Assembly: GCF_003143515.1 (NCBI RefSeq) | Contig: NZ_CP029343.1 | Location: 4,526,001 to 4,590,000, forward strand | DNA: 64,000 nt | DNA from: Massilia oculi | GTDB taxonomy: Bacteria; Pseudomonadota; Gammaproteobacteria; Burkholderiales; Burkholderiaceae_D | Direction: 5' to 3' | Shown here: one piece after another, positions 1 to 10,815 of the stretch | How the letters are laid out: each line of letters begins with the position of its first letter | Position numbering within the stretch: position 1 is the stretch's first letter | Made by a program: the position numbers and the translations under genes | The notes under the pieces: generated by a model | Seen by the model: only the letters and a program-made list of their open reading frames with translations | Told to the model about the DNA's origin: nothing | The model's database searches: none

Positions 1-1
1 G

Positions 2-361
2 TGGGCGCTGCAACAGTATGGTTTCCGCGCCGTGGTCGCGCCGAGCTTCGCCGACATCTTCTTCAACAACTGCTTCAAGATCGGCCTGCTGCCGATCGCG
101 CTTTCGGAAGAAGAAGTCGAAGCGCTGTTCCAGGCGGTCGAAGCCAATGAAGGCTTCCAGCTCGTGATCGACCTCGAGCAGCAGCGTATCGGCACGCAGG
201 ATGGCAGCCTGTCGTTCAAATTCGCCATCGACGAGTTCCGCAAATATTGCCTGCTGAACGGCCTGGACGACATCGGCCTGACCCTGCGCCATGCGGACGC
301 GATCCGCGCCTTCGAGCAACGCCACGTCGCGGCCCAGCCGTGGCTCGCCAACACCATCTGA
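2..361 (+). CDS. leuD: 3-isopropylmalate dehydratase small subunit, 3' part
   Basis: Only the last 119 codons are present; the reading frame is open from base 2, so the start lies upstream of the window. LeuD is the swivelling small subunit that pairs with LeuC to isomerise 2-isopropylmalate to 3-isopropylmalate in leucine biosynthesis. The visible stretch [20 protein letters not shown] is the highly conserved LeuD signature, and the C-terminal [13 protein letters not shown] segment also matches the family. The stop is 13 bases before leuB, so the two are very probably co-transcribed in a leuCDB operon. Confidence 0.95.
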   Translation, partial: WALQQYGFRAVVAPSFADIFFNNCFKIGLLPIALSEEEVEALFQAVEANEGFQLVIDLEQQRIGTQDGSLSFKFAIDEFRKYCLLNGLDDIGLTLRHADAIRAFEQRHVAAQPWLANTI

Positions 362-374
362 AGAAAGCAGCTGA

Positions 375-1445
375 ATGAAAATCGCGATCCTGCCGGGTGA
401 CGGCATCGGCCCGGAGATCACCGCGCAAGCAGTGAAGGTATTGAACGCCCTCGGCGAATCGTTCGAGATGGAAAGCGCGGAAGTCGGCGGCGCCGGCTAC
501 GCGGCCCACGGCCATCCGCTGCCGGAAGGCACCCTGAAACTGGCGAAGGAAGCCGACGCGGTGCTGTTCGGCGCCGTCGGCGACTACAAGTACGACACGC
601 TCGAGCGCGCGCTGCGTCCGGAACAGGCCATCCTCGGCCTGCGCCGCGAGTTAAACCTGTTCGCCAACCTGCGTCCGGCGATCCTGTACCCGGAACTGGC
701 GGGCGCCTCGACCCTCAAGCCCGAGGTCGTCTCTGGCCTGGACATCCTGATCATCCGCGAACTGACGGGCGACATCTATTTCGGCAAGCCGCGCGGCGTG
801 CGCGAATGCCCGGACGGCCCGTTCAAGGGCCAGCGCGAGGGCTTCGACACCATGCGCTACGCCGAAGGCGAGATCCGCCGCATCGCCCACGTCGCCTTCC
901 AGGCGGCGCGCAAGCGCGACAGGCGCGTGACCAGCGTCGACAAGGCCAATGTGCTGGAAACCTTCCAGTTCTGGCGCGACGTCGTCATCGACGTGCACAA
1001 GGAATACCAGGACGTCGCGCTCGAACACATGTATGTCGATAACGCGGCCATGCAGCTGGTTCGCGCGCCCAAGAAGTTCGACGTGATCGTTACTGGTAAT
1101 ATGTTCGGCGATATCCTGTCGGATGCCGCCGCGATGCTGACCGGTTCGATCGGCATGCTGCCCTCGGCCTCGCTCGACGCCGACAACAAAGGCCTGTACG
1201 AACCGTCGCACGGTTCGGCGCCCGACATCGCGGGGCAGGGCGTGGCCAATCCATTGGCGACGATCCTCTCAAGCGCGATGATGCTGCGCTTCTCGCTGGG
1301 CTTGACCGAACAGGCGGACCGCATCGAGACGGCAGTCAAGCGCGTGCTGGCGCAAGGGCTGCGCACGCCCGATATCCACGAAGCAGGGTCCACCAAAGTG
1401 GGCACCGAAGAGATGGGCAACGCGGTGGTCGCGGCGCTCGCATAA
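375..1445 (+). CDS. leuB: 3-isopropylmalate dehydrogenase
   Basis: This 356-residue protein has the family's usual length. It oxidises and decarboxylates 3-isopropylmalate with NAD to 2-oxoisocaproate, the last leucine-specific step before transamination. Visible family motifs are the GDGIGPE loop at the N-terminus, the [10 protein letters not shown] segment with the catalytic Tyr at about residue 135, Lys190 in SVDKANVLE, the metal-binding Asp cluster in [13 protein letters not shown], and the NAD-binding [13 protein letters not shown] region. It follows leuD by 13 bases and precedes asd, the standard Burkholderiales order. Confidence 0.97.
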   Translation: MKIAILPGDGIGPEITAQAVKVLNALGESFEMESAEVGGAGYAAHGHPLPEGTLKLAKEADAVLFGAVGDYKYDTLERALRPEQAILGLRRELNLFANLRPAILYPELAGASTLKPEVVSGLDILIIRELTGDIYFGKPRGVRECPDGPFKGQREGFDTMRYAEGEIRRIAHVAFQAARKRDRRVTSVDKANVLETFQFWRDVVIDVHKEYQDVALEHMYVDNAAMQLVRAPKKFDVIVTGNMFGDILSDAAAMLTGSIGMLPSASLDADNKGLYEPSHGSAPDIAGQGVANPLATILSSAMMLRFSLGLTEQADRIETAVKRVLAQGLRTPDIHEAGSTKVGTEEMGNAVVAALA

Positions 1446-1471
1446 AATTTAGTCAACCCTGAGAGAAGATG

Positions 1472-2614
1472 ATGAAATTAGTAGGTCTGGTAGGTTGGCG
1501 CGGCATGGTCGGCTCGGTCCTCATGCAGCGCATGCAAGAGGAAGGCGATTTCGACCACATCGAGCCGGTGTTCTTCACCACCTCGAATCCTGGCGGCGCC
1601 GCGCCGAAGATGGCGAAAAACGAAACCACGCTGAAAAGCGCTACGGACATTACTGAACTGTCGAAATGCGAGATCATCATCTCCTGCCAGGGCGGCGACT
1701 ACACCAGCGAGGTGTTCCCGCAGCTGCGCGCGGCCGGCTGGAACGGCTACTGGATCGACGCCGCGTCGACCCTGCGCATGAACGATGACGCCGTCATCGT
1801 GCTGGATCCGGTCAACCGTTCGGTGATCGACGCCGCGCTGTCGAAAGGCGTGAAGAACTACATCGGCGGCAACTGCACCGTGTCGTGCATGCTGATCGGC
1901 CTGGGCGGCCTGTTCGAAGCCGGCCTGGTCGAGTGGATGACCTCCATGACCTATCAGGCGGCATCGGGCGGCGGCGCCCAGCACATGCGCGAACTGCTGA
2001 CCCAGTTCGGCACCATCAACGGCGCGGTGAAATCGCTGCTCGACGATCCGGCATCGGCCATCCTCGAGATCGACCGCACCGTGCTGGCGACCCAGCACGG
2101 CCTGTCCGCCGACGAGACCAGGCAGTTCGGCGTGCCGCTGGCCGGCAACCTGATCCCGTGGATCGACAAGGACCTGGGCAACGGCCAGTCGAAAGAGGAA
2201 TGGAAGGCCGGCGCCGAGACCAACAAGATCCTGGGCCGCGGCGCGGGCTTCGACAGCAACCCTGGCGCGGGCCGGGCGATTCCCGTGGACGGCCTGTGCG
2301 TGCGCATCGGCGCCATGCGCTGCCACTCGCAGGCGCTGACCATCAAGCTCACCCGCGACGTGCCGCTGGACGAGATCCACGACATCATCGCCAAGCACAA
2401 CCAGTGGGTGAAGGTGGTGCCGAACACCCGCGAAGCGTCGATGCGGGACCTGTCGCCGGCAGCGGTGACGGGCGGCCTGGGCATCCCGGTCGGCCGCCTG
2501 CGCAAGATGTCGATGGGCGACGACTACCTGTCGGCGTTCACGGTCGGCGACCAGCTGCTGTGGGGCGCGGCCGAGCCGCTGCGCCGCATGCTGCGCATCG
2601 TGCTCGAACGCTGA
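1472..2614 (+). CDS. asd: aspartate-semialdehyde dehydrogenase
   Basis: The product reduces beta-aspartyl phosphate to aspartate semialdehyde, the branch point to lysine/diaminopimelate, threonine and methionine. The N-terminal [19 protein letters not shown]-binding loop and the GGNCTVS active-site motif are clear. Two adjacent ATG codons occur at 1469 and 1472. I prefer 1472 because the active-site Cys then becomes residue 135, as in the E. coli enzyme; 1469 would add a single Met. The gene lies 26 bases after leuB and ends in a hairpin at 2661-2682. Confidence 0.96.
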   Translation: MKLVGLVGWRGMVGSVLMQRMQEEGDFDHIEPVFFTTSNPGGAAPKMAKNETTLKSATDITELSKCEIIISCQGGDYTSEVFPQLRAAGWNGYWIDAASTLRMNDDAVIVLDPVNRSVIDAALSKGVKNYIGGNCTVSCMLIGLGGLFEAGLVEWMTSMTYQAASGGGAQHMRELLTQFGTINGAVKSLLDDPASAILEIDRTVLATQHGLSADETRQFGVPLAGNLIPWIDKDLGNGQSKEEWKAGAETNKILGRGAGFDSNPGAGRAIPVDGLCVRIGAMRCHSQALTIKLTRDVPLDEIHDIIAKHNQWVKVVPNTREASMRDLSPAAVTGGLGIPVGRLRKMSMGDDYLSAFTVGDQLLWGAAEPLRRMLRIVLER

Positions 2615-2660
2615 TTCCGCTCGTTGCCTTCAAGGCAACTGCCATGCAATCCGAATATCG

Positions 2661-2682
2661 AATGCCCCGTCTACGGGGCATT
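2661..2682 (+). terminator. hairpin after asd, possible intrinsic terminator
   Basis: A perfect 10-bp stem (AATGCCCCGT paired with ACGGGGCATT around a CT loop) lies 46 bases after the asd stop and before fimV. The downstream tail is only mildly T-rich (TTCGCTTTG), so termination may be partial. Confidence 0.5.
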
Positions 2683-2809
2683 CGCTTTGAAGAAGGTGCA
2701 TACTCCCGTAGTCCGGGCGCGTCGAGACCTTGCGTGCTCCAGAGCATGATGTTATGTTGAGACTCCGGGAAACCGCCTTTCCCTCGGCCAACTCATTTCG
2801 CTGCTAACT

Positions 2810-5800
2810 ATGCATTCTTCGCACCAATCTCCGCTCGTGGCAACCGCGCTGAAATCGATCACCGCCGCCGTGGCCAGTGCAGTGTTCCTGACTTCCGCCG
2901 CCAACGCAGCCGGGCTGGGGAAATTGACGGTGCTGTCGGCGCTTGGCCAGCCGCTGCGCGCCGAGATCGAGCTGACGGCCGGCGCCGGCGAAGACCCGGC
3001 AAGCATGGCGGTCAAGCTGGCTTCGCCCGAAGCCTTCCGCGCCGCCAACATCGAATTCAACCCGGCCCTGCTGTCGCTGCGCTTCGCGGTCGAGGAGCGG
3101 GCCGGACGCCAGGTGATCCGGGTCAGCTCGACCCAGCCGCTCAACGAGCCCTTCGTCGACATGCTGCTGGAGCTGACCTGGAATAACGGTCGCCTGGTGC
3201 GCGAATACACCTTCCTGCTCGACCCGGCCGAGCTGCGCACGACCCAGCCGGCCCAGGTGGCGGCGGCGCCGCAAACCCGCGCGGCCGCGCCGGGCGCTGC
3301 GTCACGCCCGGCTCCTGCGGTTGCCGCGCCGGGTGAAGCGCCGAGTGAAGCAAGGATCGCCGCCGCCCGCCGTGGCGCCGAACGCCAGGCGCGCGAAGCC
3401 CAGGCGCGCGAAGCGCAGGACAGCTACCGCGTGCGCCGCGGCGACACGCTCAGCGGCATCGCGCTCGACGTCAAGTCATCCGACGTCTCGCTCGACATGA
3501 TGCTGGTCGCGCTGTACCGCGCCAATCCCGACGCCTTCATCGGCAACAATATGAACCGCCTGAAGTCGGGCCAGATCCTGAGCATCCCGGATGCCGATTC
3601 GGTGCGCGGCGGCGCCAGCCAGGGCGAGGCGCGCGGCGTGGTCGTGGCCCATGCGGCCGACTTCGACGCCTACCGCAACAAGCTCGGCGGCCAGGTGGCC
3701 AGCAGCGCGCCGAGCGCCACGCCGCAGGGCGGCCAGAGCGCCAGCGGCCGCGTCACCGCCCGCGTCGAGCAGCAGCCGACCGCCGTCAGCGAAGCGCAGG
3801 ACAAGCTGCAACTGTCCAAGGCCACGCCCGGCGCGGCCGGCGCGCCGGCCGACGGCACCGCCAGCGTCGAGGACACGGTGGCCAAGGAGCGCGAACTGGC
3901 CCAGGCCGAGGCGCGCGTGAAGGAACTCGAACGCAACGTCAACGAACTCGAAAACCTGATGACGGTGCCGAGCCGCGCCGGCGCCGAAGCCGAGCAGGCC
4001 GCCGCCGCTGCAGCCGCGACGGCAGCCGCTGAGAAGCCGGTGGCCAAGCCGGCGCCGCGCCCGCGTCCGGCAAGGCCGGCCCCGCCGCCGGAGAAAAGCT
4101 TCGTCGACACCATCCTGGACAATATGCTCTACATCGGCGCCGGCGCGCTGGTGCTGCTGCTGGCCGCGCTGGGCATCTCCCAGCGCCGCAAGCGCAATGC
4201 GCAAGCAGTCAAGCCCCCGCCTTCCGAACCGTCGGTGCTGGGCGTGCCCGGCGCCAGCGCCCACTCGCTGTTCGCCGAAACCGGCGGCCAGAGCGTCGAC
4301 ACGAATAACAGCGTGTTCAATTCCAGTTTCGCGCCATCGGCCAGCCAGCTCGACACCAACGAGGTCGACCCGGTCGCCGAAGCCGACGTCTACATCGCCT
4401 ATGGCCGCGACGCCCAGGCCGAGGAAATCCTGAAGGAAGCGCTGCGCGTCCATCCGGAACGCCATCCGGTGCGCCTCAAACTGCTCGAGATCTACGCCAC
4501 CCGCAAGGATGTGCGCGCCTTCGAAGCCCAGGCGCGCGAGCTGCATGCCTTCACCGGCGGCCAGGGCGACGAATGGGCCCAGGCCGCGGCGCTGGGCTTG
4601 AGCCTGGACCCGGCCAATCCGCTGTATGCGAACGCCGCTGCGGCGTCGACCCCGACGCCGTCGCCGCAGGAACGCAACCAGCAGGCGATCCTGTCGCAGC
4701 AGTTCGAAGACGCCTTCCGTGGCGGCCCGTCGATGGGCGCGGGCGCTGCCGCCGGCGCCGCGGCCGGCGTTGCAGCCGGCGCTGCCGCGGTGGCCCTGTC
4801 CAGGGACGACGAGGACCGCACGGCCGCGCCGCAGGCCGAACCCGCGCCAGATGAACGCAGTCAAACCGGCAACGACGACAACACGCTGGACTTCGACCTC
4901 GGCGGGCTGACGTTCGAGCCGGTGGCGGATGCCGACGCGGCGCCACCGGCGGCCAGCCGTCCGGATCCGGATGCGACCGCCGTGCCGGACCTGGAATTCG
5001 ATATGGCGCCATTCGCGCCACCGGGCAGCGCGCCGGCGGCAGGGCAGGGCGAGAGCACGTCGAACGCGAACGACCTCGATTTCGACATGGACTTCGACAC
5101 CCCGGCGACCGCCCAGCCGGCGGCGACCGCGGCCACGGTCGACGATGACGACGACTTCACGCTCGACCTGTCGCCGCGGGCGCAGGTGCAGGCGACCCCG
5201 GTCGACATGGCCGGCCTGGCCAGGGACTTCGAAGGCTTGCCGCCGCTGCCGGGCACCACCCCGCAGCCGACCGTGGCGCAGGCCGATCCGCTGCACGACC
5301 TCGATGCGATGGATTTTTCGGCGCCCACCACACCCGTGATGCCGGCGGTCGACGAGACGCCCGCACGTTCCGCCGCCGCGGCAAGCGCATCGGAAGATCC
5401 GCTGTTCGACCTGGACAGCATGGACTTCGGCACCCCCGACGAGCCCCGTGCGGCTGGCGGCGCCGAGCCGAAGGACTTCGGTGCGCGCGTGGACGATCCG
5501 TTCGACGCCTTCGACCTGCCCGAGACCCCGGCCCCGGTGCCGGCGCCGCAGGAAGTCCCGGCGCGTGAGGCCTTCGAACCCGCCTCGACGCCGGCCGACG
5601 ACAAGGCCGCGTCATCGTTCGACCTGGCCGACTTCGACCTCGACCTGCCGCCCGAGCCGGCTGCGGCGCAACCGCTGGATGCGCCTGGTGCGACCGCCGA
5701 GGCCCCGGGCCAGATGTCGCCCGAGCACATGGAGATGGAAACCAAGCTCGATCTCGCCATCGCCTACCAGGAGATCGGCGACAGGGAAGGCGCGCGCGAG

Positions 5801-5878
5801 CTGCTGGACGAAGTCATCAAGGGCGGTAATCCTGAGCAGGTCGGCAAGGCCAGCGCGATGAGGGAACTGCTGGCGTGA
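2810..5878 (+). CDS. fimV: FimV/HubP-type peptidoglycan-binding polar protein
   Basis: This large 1022-residue protein has the FimV layout. A signal-like hydrophobic segment covers about residues 12-34, followed by the conserved FimV N-terminal domain (GLGKLTVLSALGQPLRAEIEL). A LysM domain starts near residue 206 (YRVRRGDTLSGIA), then an Ala/Pro linker with a coiled-coil stretch. One membrane helix lies near residues 440-457, followed by a long acidic Asp-rich repeat region and a C-terminal TPR-like FimV domain (LDLAIAYQEIGDREGARELL). FimV proteins anchor type IV pilus and chemotaxis machinery at the pole. The stop overlaps the truA start as GTGA. A poly-Ala/Gly patch sits near residues 645-665. 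Confidence 0.92.
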   Translation: MHSSHQSPLVATALKSITAAVASAVFLTSAANAAGLGKLTVLSALGQPLRAEIELTAGAGEDPASMAVKLASPEAFRAANIEFNPALLSLRFAVEERAGRQVIRVSSTQPLNEPFVDMLLELTWNNGRLVREYTFLLDPAELRTTQPAQVAAAPQTRAAAPGAASRPAPAVAAPGEAPSEARIAAARRGAERQAREAQAREAQDSYRVRRGDTLSGIALDVKSSDVSLDMMLVALYRANPDAFIGNNMNRLKSGQILSIPDADSVRGGASQGEARGVVVAHAADFDAYRNKLGGQVASSAPSATPQGGQSASGRVTARVEQQPTAVSEAQDKLQLSKATPGAAGAPADGTASVEDTVAKERELAQAEARVKELERNVNELENLMTVPSRAGAEAEQAAAAAAATAAAEKPVAKPAPRPRPARPAPPPEKSFVDTILDNMLYIGAGALVLLLAALGISQRRKRNAQAVKPPPSEPSVLGVPGASAHSLFAETGGQSVDTNNSVFNSSFAPSASQLDTNEVDPVAEADVYIAYGRDAQAEEILKEALRVHPERHPVRLKLLEIYATRKDVRAFEAQARELHAFTGGQGDEWAQAAALGLSLDPANPLYANAAAASTPTPSPQERNQQAILSQQFEDAFRGGPSMGAGAAAGAAAGVAAGAAAVALSRDDEDRTAAPQAEPAPDERSQTGNDDNTLDFDLGGLTFEPVADADAAPPAASRPDPDATAVPDLEFDMAPFAPPGSAPAAGQGESTSNANDLDFDMDFDTPATAQPAATAATVDDDDDFTLDLSPRAQVQATPVDMAGLARDFEGLPPLPGTTPQPTVAQADPLHDLDAMDFSAPTTPVMPAVDETPARSAAAASASEDPLFDLDSMDFGTPDEPRAAGGAEPKDFGARVDDPFDAFDLPETPAPVPAPQEVPAREAFEPASTPADDKAASSFDLADFDLDLPPEPAAAQPLDAPGATAEAPGQMSPEHMEMETKLDLAIAYQEIGDREGARELLDEVIKGGNPEQVGKASAMRELLA

Positions 5879-6675
5879 CCCGTATCGCTTTGGGTGTCCA
5901 GTACATCGGCACCGGTTGGAACGGCTACCAGAAACAGCCGGAACGAAACACCGTCCAGGACCGTCTCGAGATCGCGCTGGAGAAGTTCGCCTGCGTTGTG
6001 CTCCCCACGACGTGCGCCGGCCGCACCGACGCCGGCGTGCACGCCATCGAGCAGGTCGTTCACTTCGATACCGATCTGAATCGCCCGGCCCAGTCCTGGG
6101 TGCGCGGCGTGAATGCCTTCCTGCCCGAGTCGATCGTGGTGCGCTGGGCCGCCGTCGTCGAGCCCGACGACGAGGGGCAGGATTTCCACGCCCGCTTCTC
6201 GGCCCGCTCGCGCACCTATCACTACGTGCTCTACAACCACCCGAATCCCTCGGCGCTGCTGGCGAAGCGGGCAGGGTGGGTGTTCCGCCCGCTCGACGTC
6301 GAGCGCATGCGCGAAGGCGCGCGGCACCTGATCGGCACCCACGATTTCTCGAGCTTCCGCGCCAGCGGCTGCCAGGCGAATACGCCGGTGAAGGACATGC
6401 ACGAGGTGAGCATCGCGCGCCATGGCGACATCATCGTGTTCACCCTGCGCGCCAGCGCCTTCCTGCACCATATGGTGCGCAATATCGTCGGCTCGCTGAT
6501 CTATATCGGCACCGGACGCAACGAGCCGGGGTGGATGCGCGAGGTGCTCGAAGCCCGTTCGCGCGACGCCGCCGCGCCGACCTTCATGCCGGACGGCCTG
6601 TATTTCGCGAAGATCGAGTACGATCCGAAATGGAAGTTGCCGCAGGAGGACTCGACGCCCCTGCCGTGGCTGTGA
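5875..6675 (+). CDS. truA: tRNA pseudouridine(38-40) synthase
   Basis: TruA isomerises U38-40 in the tRNA anticodon arm. The protein is 266 residues, with the catalytic Asp at about residue 52 in the GRTDAGVHA motif and the conserved RSRTYHY and HHMVRN segments. Translation starts at GTG 5875, overlapping the fimV TGA by four bases, which suggests translational coupling. fimV-truA-trpF is a conserved Burkholderiales arrangement. Confidence 0.95.
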   Translation: MTRIALGVQYIGTGWNGYQKQPERNTVQDRLEIALEKFACVVLPTTCAGRTDAGVHAIEQVVHFDTDLNRPAQSWVRGVNAFLPESIVVRWAAVVEPDDEGQDFHARFSARSRTYHYVLYNHPNPSALLAKRAGWVFRPLDVERMREGARHLIGTHDFSSFRASGCQANTPVKDMHEVSIARHGDIIVFTLRASAFLHHMVRNIVGSLIYIGTGRNEPGWMREVLEARSRDAAAPTFMPDGLYFAKIEYDPKWKLPQEDSTPLPWL

Positions 6676-7371
6676 GCGATTTTCCAGGAATAACCATGCG
6701 ACGCACCCGTATCAAGATCTGCGGCATCACCCGCGAACAAGACCTGCGCGCGGCGGTCGAGCTGGGCGCCGACGCGCTCGGCTTCGTCTTCTATCCGAAG
6801 AGCCCGCGCTACATCACGCCGGCGCGCGCGGCCGAGCTGTGCGCGCATCTGCCGCCGTTCGTGAGCGGCGTGGCGCTGTTCGTGAACCCGACGCCCGACG
6901 AGGTGCGCGCGGTGGCAGGCAGCATGCCGCTGGGGCTGATCCAGTTCCATGGCGACGAAACGGTCGAGCAGTGCGCGGCCATCGCGGCGGAAGTGGAGCG
7001 GCCTTTCGTGCGCGCCTATCGCATCAAGCCTGACACGCCGCCTGCGGCTTTGCTAGAATGTGAATCTGCATACCGCGCCGCCAGTCCGTGGTTCTCGGGC
7101 CTTTTGCTCGACACCTGGGTGGATGCCTACGGCGGCGCAGGAAAGGTCTTCGATTGGTCTCTTATTCCAAAAGAGCTCGCGCCTCGGGTCGTTTTGAGTG
7201 GTGGGTTGAGCGTACACAACGTCCTTGAGGCGACCGAACGTGTTCGTCCCCTCGCCGTCGACATCAGCAGTGGTGTCGAGGAAGCGAAGGGGATCAAGGA
7301 CGCCCGCAAGATCGCCGCCTTCGTCGCGGCGGTGCGGGCAGCCGATGCCACCATCGAAAGCGAGTCGCACC

Positions 7372-8628
<1,257 letters not shown>

Positions 8629-8709
8629 GATCCTGTGTAGTTCAACCCTGTCCGGCTCCGGTCGCCCTGGCGGCCGGGGCGCAGCACCAACCATTTCAAG
8701 GAATACAGC

Positions 8710-9510
8710 ATGTCCCGTATCGAATCCACGTTTACCGCGCTCAAGGCGCAGAACAAGACCGCCCTGGTGACCTTCATTACCGCCGGCGACCCCGGCCCTG
8801 AGTTGACCGTCCCGCTGATGCACGCCCTGGTGGCGGGCGGCGCCGACGTCCTGGAGCTGGGCGTGCCGTTCTCGGACCCGATGGCCGAAGGCCCGGTGAT
8901 CCAGCGCGCCTGCGAGCGCGCGCTCAAGTTCAATATCGGCCTGAAGGACGTCTTCGCCTTCGTGCGAGAATTCCGCAAGACCGACCGGCAGACCCCGGTC
9001 GTCCTGATGGGTTATGCCAACCCGATCGAGCGCATCGGCCAGACTGAATTCATCCGCTGCGCGAAAGAGGCGGGCGCCGACGGCGCCATCGTCGTCGACT
9101 ACCCGCCGGAAGAATGCGCGGACTTCGCCAGCGCCATGCGCGACAACGGCCTCGACCTGATCTTCCTGCTGGCCCCGACCTCGACCACCGAGCGCGTGAA
9201 GCAGGTGGCCCAATACGGCGGCGGCTTCAGCTACTACGTCTCGCTGAAAGGGGTGACGGGTTCCGGCGCGATCGACACCGACGACGTGGCGCGCCGCGTG
9301 AGCGCCATCCGCGAACACGTGAAGCTGCCGATCGGCGTCGGCTTCGGCATCCGCGACGGCGCGACCGCGAAAGCGGTGGCGCAGGTGGCGGACGCAGTCG
9401 TGATCGGCAGCCGCATCATCCAGGAAATCGAAGCGCACCCGGCCAGCGAGGCCGTCGAGGCCGTCCGCAGCTTCACCTCCAGCATCCGCGCCGCCCTCGA
9501 CGCACGCTAA
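8710..9510 (+). CDS. trpA: tryptophan synthase alpha subunit
   Basis: The 266-residue TIM-barrel subunit cleaves indole-3-glycerol phosphate to indole. The catalytic Glu is in [10 protein letters not shown] (about residue 50) and the catalytic Asp in [10 protein letters not shown]; the phosphate-binding GVGFGIRDG loop is present. It is preceded by a purine-rich ribosome site (AAGGAATACAGC). In most Burkholderiales accD follows directly; here about 1.3 kb of repeats and two small genes intervene. Confidence 0.97.
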   Translation: MSRIESTFTALKAQNKTALVTFITAGDPGPELTVPLMHALVAGGADVLELGVPFSDPMAEGPVIQRACERALKFNIGLKDVFAFVREFRKTDRQTPVVLMGYANPIERIGQTEFIRCAKEAGADGAIVVDYPPEECADFASAMRDNGLDLIFLLAPTSTTERVKQVAQYGGGFSYYVSLKGVTGSGAIDTDDVARRVSAIREHVKLPIGVGFGIRDGATAKAVAQVADAVVIGSRIIQEIEAHPASEAVEAVRSFTSSIRAALDAR

Positions 9511-9519
9511 GCCGTCAAT

Positions 9520-9588
9520 GAGGGTCGGAGTCGAATTAATGAGCAATTTCTTGGCTCAATTTTGTCATTTAATTCGACACTGACCCTC
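9520..9588. repeat. REP-like palindromic element, full copy
   Basis: A 69-base imperfect palindrome lies 9 bases after the trpA stop. The left arm GAGGGTCGGAGTCGAATTAA (9520-9539) pairs with the right arm TTAATTCGACACTGACCCTC (9569-9588) at 18 of 20 positions. An inner short stem TGAGC/GCTCA is also visible. It may act as a 3'-end stabiliser for the trp transcript. The core GGGTC-N4-GTCGAATT recurs at 9622, 10105 and 10225. Confidence 0.75.
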
Positions 9589-9621
9589 TGGTTGCATGTA
9601 GCCAAGCAATTACCCAACAAT

Positions 9622-9655
9622 TGGGGTCAGAGTTGAATTGTTTGATAACTTTCGT
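9622..9655. repeat. REP-like half element
   Basis: A single arm starts TTGGGGTCAGAGTTGAATTG and continues TTTGATAACTTTCG. Its best partner is the reverse complement of 10252-10285, over 600 bases away, so two arms of the same family flank the first small membrane-protein gene in opposite orientation. Confidence 0.6.
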
Positions 9656-9788
9656 CCGGCCGCAACTGAAAAACACGCACTTTGCGAATTATTGCTTTGG
9701 CGCAATTGATCTTTTGCCCTGAAGCGGTTCGCTATCGAGTTGTCTCACGTAAATTGTGATCTCCAATCTCGTCCTCAGGAGGTCACCG

Positions 9789-10061
9789 ATGAAGATCCGT
9801 ATCAAGCAAGTCGATGTATCGCAGTGCGCCAAGATGATTGCCGCGCTGTACTTCGTATTCTCGCTACCTCTCATTCTGCTGTTCATGCTCCTGGCGCCCC
9901 TGCTGGGACAGACCCCGGCAGGCCTCGGCGCGGTCATCGCCTTCCCCTTCCTGTATGCCTTCGTCAGTTATCTCGGCGGGGTGCTATGTTTCTGGATCTA
10001 TAACCTCGTCGCGCAACGCCTCGGCGGGTTCGCATACACAGCAGCCGAGGTTGCATCCTAG
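9789..10061 (+). CDS. small membrane protein, paralogue 1
   Basis: A 90-residue protein of unknown function. An AGGAGG ribosome site lies 5-6 bases before ATG 9789, which fixes the start. It has a short basic N-terminus (KIRIKQVDVSQCAK) and two hydrophobic segments at about residues 14-38 and 45-72, ending in WIYNLVAQRLGGF. It is clearly related to the next gene (shared IK-V-V-QC-K start and YNLVA-R-GG end). Such two-helix proteins with an N-terminal cytosolic tail are common, uncharacterised proteins in Betaproteobacteria. It sits among REP-like palindromes between trpA and accD. Confidence 0.75.
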   Translation: MKIRIKQVDVSQCAKMIAALYFVFSLPLILLFMLLAPLLGQTPAGLGAVIAFPFLYAFVSYLGGVLCFWIYNLVAQRLGGFAYTAAEVAS

Positions 10062-10104
10062 GCACCGGAAAACTAAGGCGTTTGGCCGTTCGAATATATG
10101 TCCG

Positions 10105-10137
10105 TGCCTATTGCCCAATAATTCGACTTTGACCCTA
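10105..10137. repeat. REP-like half element
   Basis: The - strand reads TAGGGTCAAAGTCGAATTAT then TGGGCAATAGGC, matching the GGGTC-N4-GTCGAATT core of the neighbouring palindromes. A degenerate arm (GGGGACAGAGTCGCCCC on the - strand) lies at about 10168-10185. This stretch between the two small genes (10062-10372) holds only these repeats. Confidence 0.55.
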
Positions 10138-10224
10138 ATTGCTGGGCTATAGATACCCAAATGCACAGGGGCGACTCTGTCCCCAATATGAATGAAAGGA
10201 ACGAGAGCCAGAGAAACTCACAGG

Positions 10225-10285
10225 AGGGTCGGACGCGATTTATCGGGCAACTTCGAAAGTTGTCAAACAATTCGACTCCGACCCT
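10225..10285. repeat. REP-like palindromic element, second full copy
   Basis: The left arm AGGGTCGGACGCGATTTATC and the right arm ending CAATTCGACTCCGACCCT form an imperfect inverted repeat of 61 bases around CTTCGAAAG. The right arm is the inverted match of the half element at 9622-9655. Confidence 0.7.
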
Positions 10286-10372
10286 ATCTACTAAGTAATT
10301 ACCCGCTCTAAATAGTTAGTAGGCGCTGCCTTGTGATAGATTGAAAACTTCAATTTATCGACAGGAGGATGG

Positions 10373-10642
10373 GTGAAAAGGCAGATCAAGCATGTGGCGG
10401 TGGGGCAGTGCGGCAAGGTGATGGCGGGGATTTATCTCATCATCGCCATCCCCATGGTGGCGTTCATGTTGCTGAGGACGAGCATGAGCAACGGGGCGTC
10501 GTCGTTCGGCATCGGCGGCGCGATCTTCATGGTCGTGCTCTATCCGCTGCTGGGCTATCTGAGCGGTGTGATCGGCGCCTGGCTGTACAACCTGGTGGCG
10601 GCGCGCATCGGCGGCATCGAATACATCACTGTCGACGTCTGA
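10373..10642 (+). CDS. small membrane protein, paralogue 2
   Basis: An 89-residue paralogue of the 9789-10061 product. A perfect AGGAGG at 10363-10368 precedes the GTG start at 10373; the N-terminus is KRQIKHVAVGQCGK. Two hydrophobic segments (about residues 15-34 and 46-72) are followed by WLYNLVAARIGGIEY. Function unknown; the pair looks like an old duplication. No partner enzyme is nearby that would suggest a role. Confidence 0.75.
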   Translation: MKRQIKHVAVGQCGKVMAGIYLIIAIPMVAFMLLRTSMSNGASSFGIGGAIFMVVLYPLLGYLSGVIGAWLYNLVAARIGGIEYITVDV

Positions 10643-10815
10643 TCCATGCCGGACGGCAGTGTTCGGCATCGCGCCGAGCGGCTCGACAGGCGCTGTCAGG
10701 CTTACCCGCAGTGGGTAATGTTCAAATGATAATTGTTGGCTAGCCATCATTCGACAAGCGCCGGCCGAGCGGCTACACTACGCCTCTTCAAAAGATTCGC
10801 CGCAAAGGAGAGAAC

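Noticed and set aside
3476..5296. 606-codon - strand frame
   Set aside because: Antisense to fimV, Arg/Gly-rich and without conserved sequence.
10643..10815. A third small gene between the paralogue pair and accD
   Set aside because: No open frame with a ribosome site; the stretch holds only weak inverted sequences and the accD leader.
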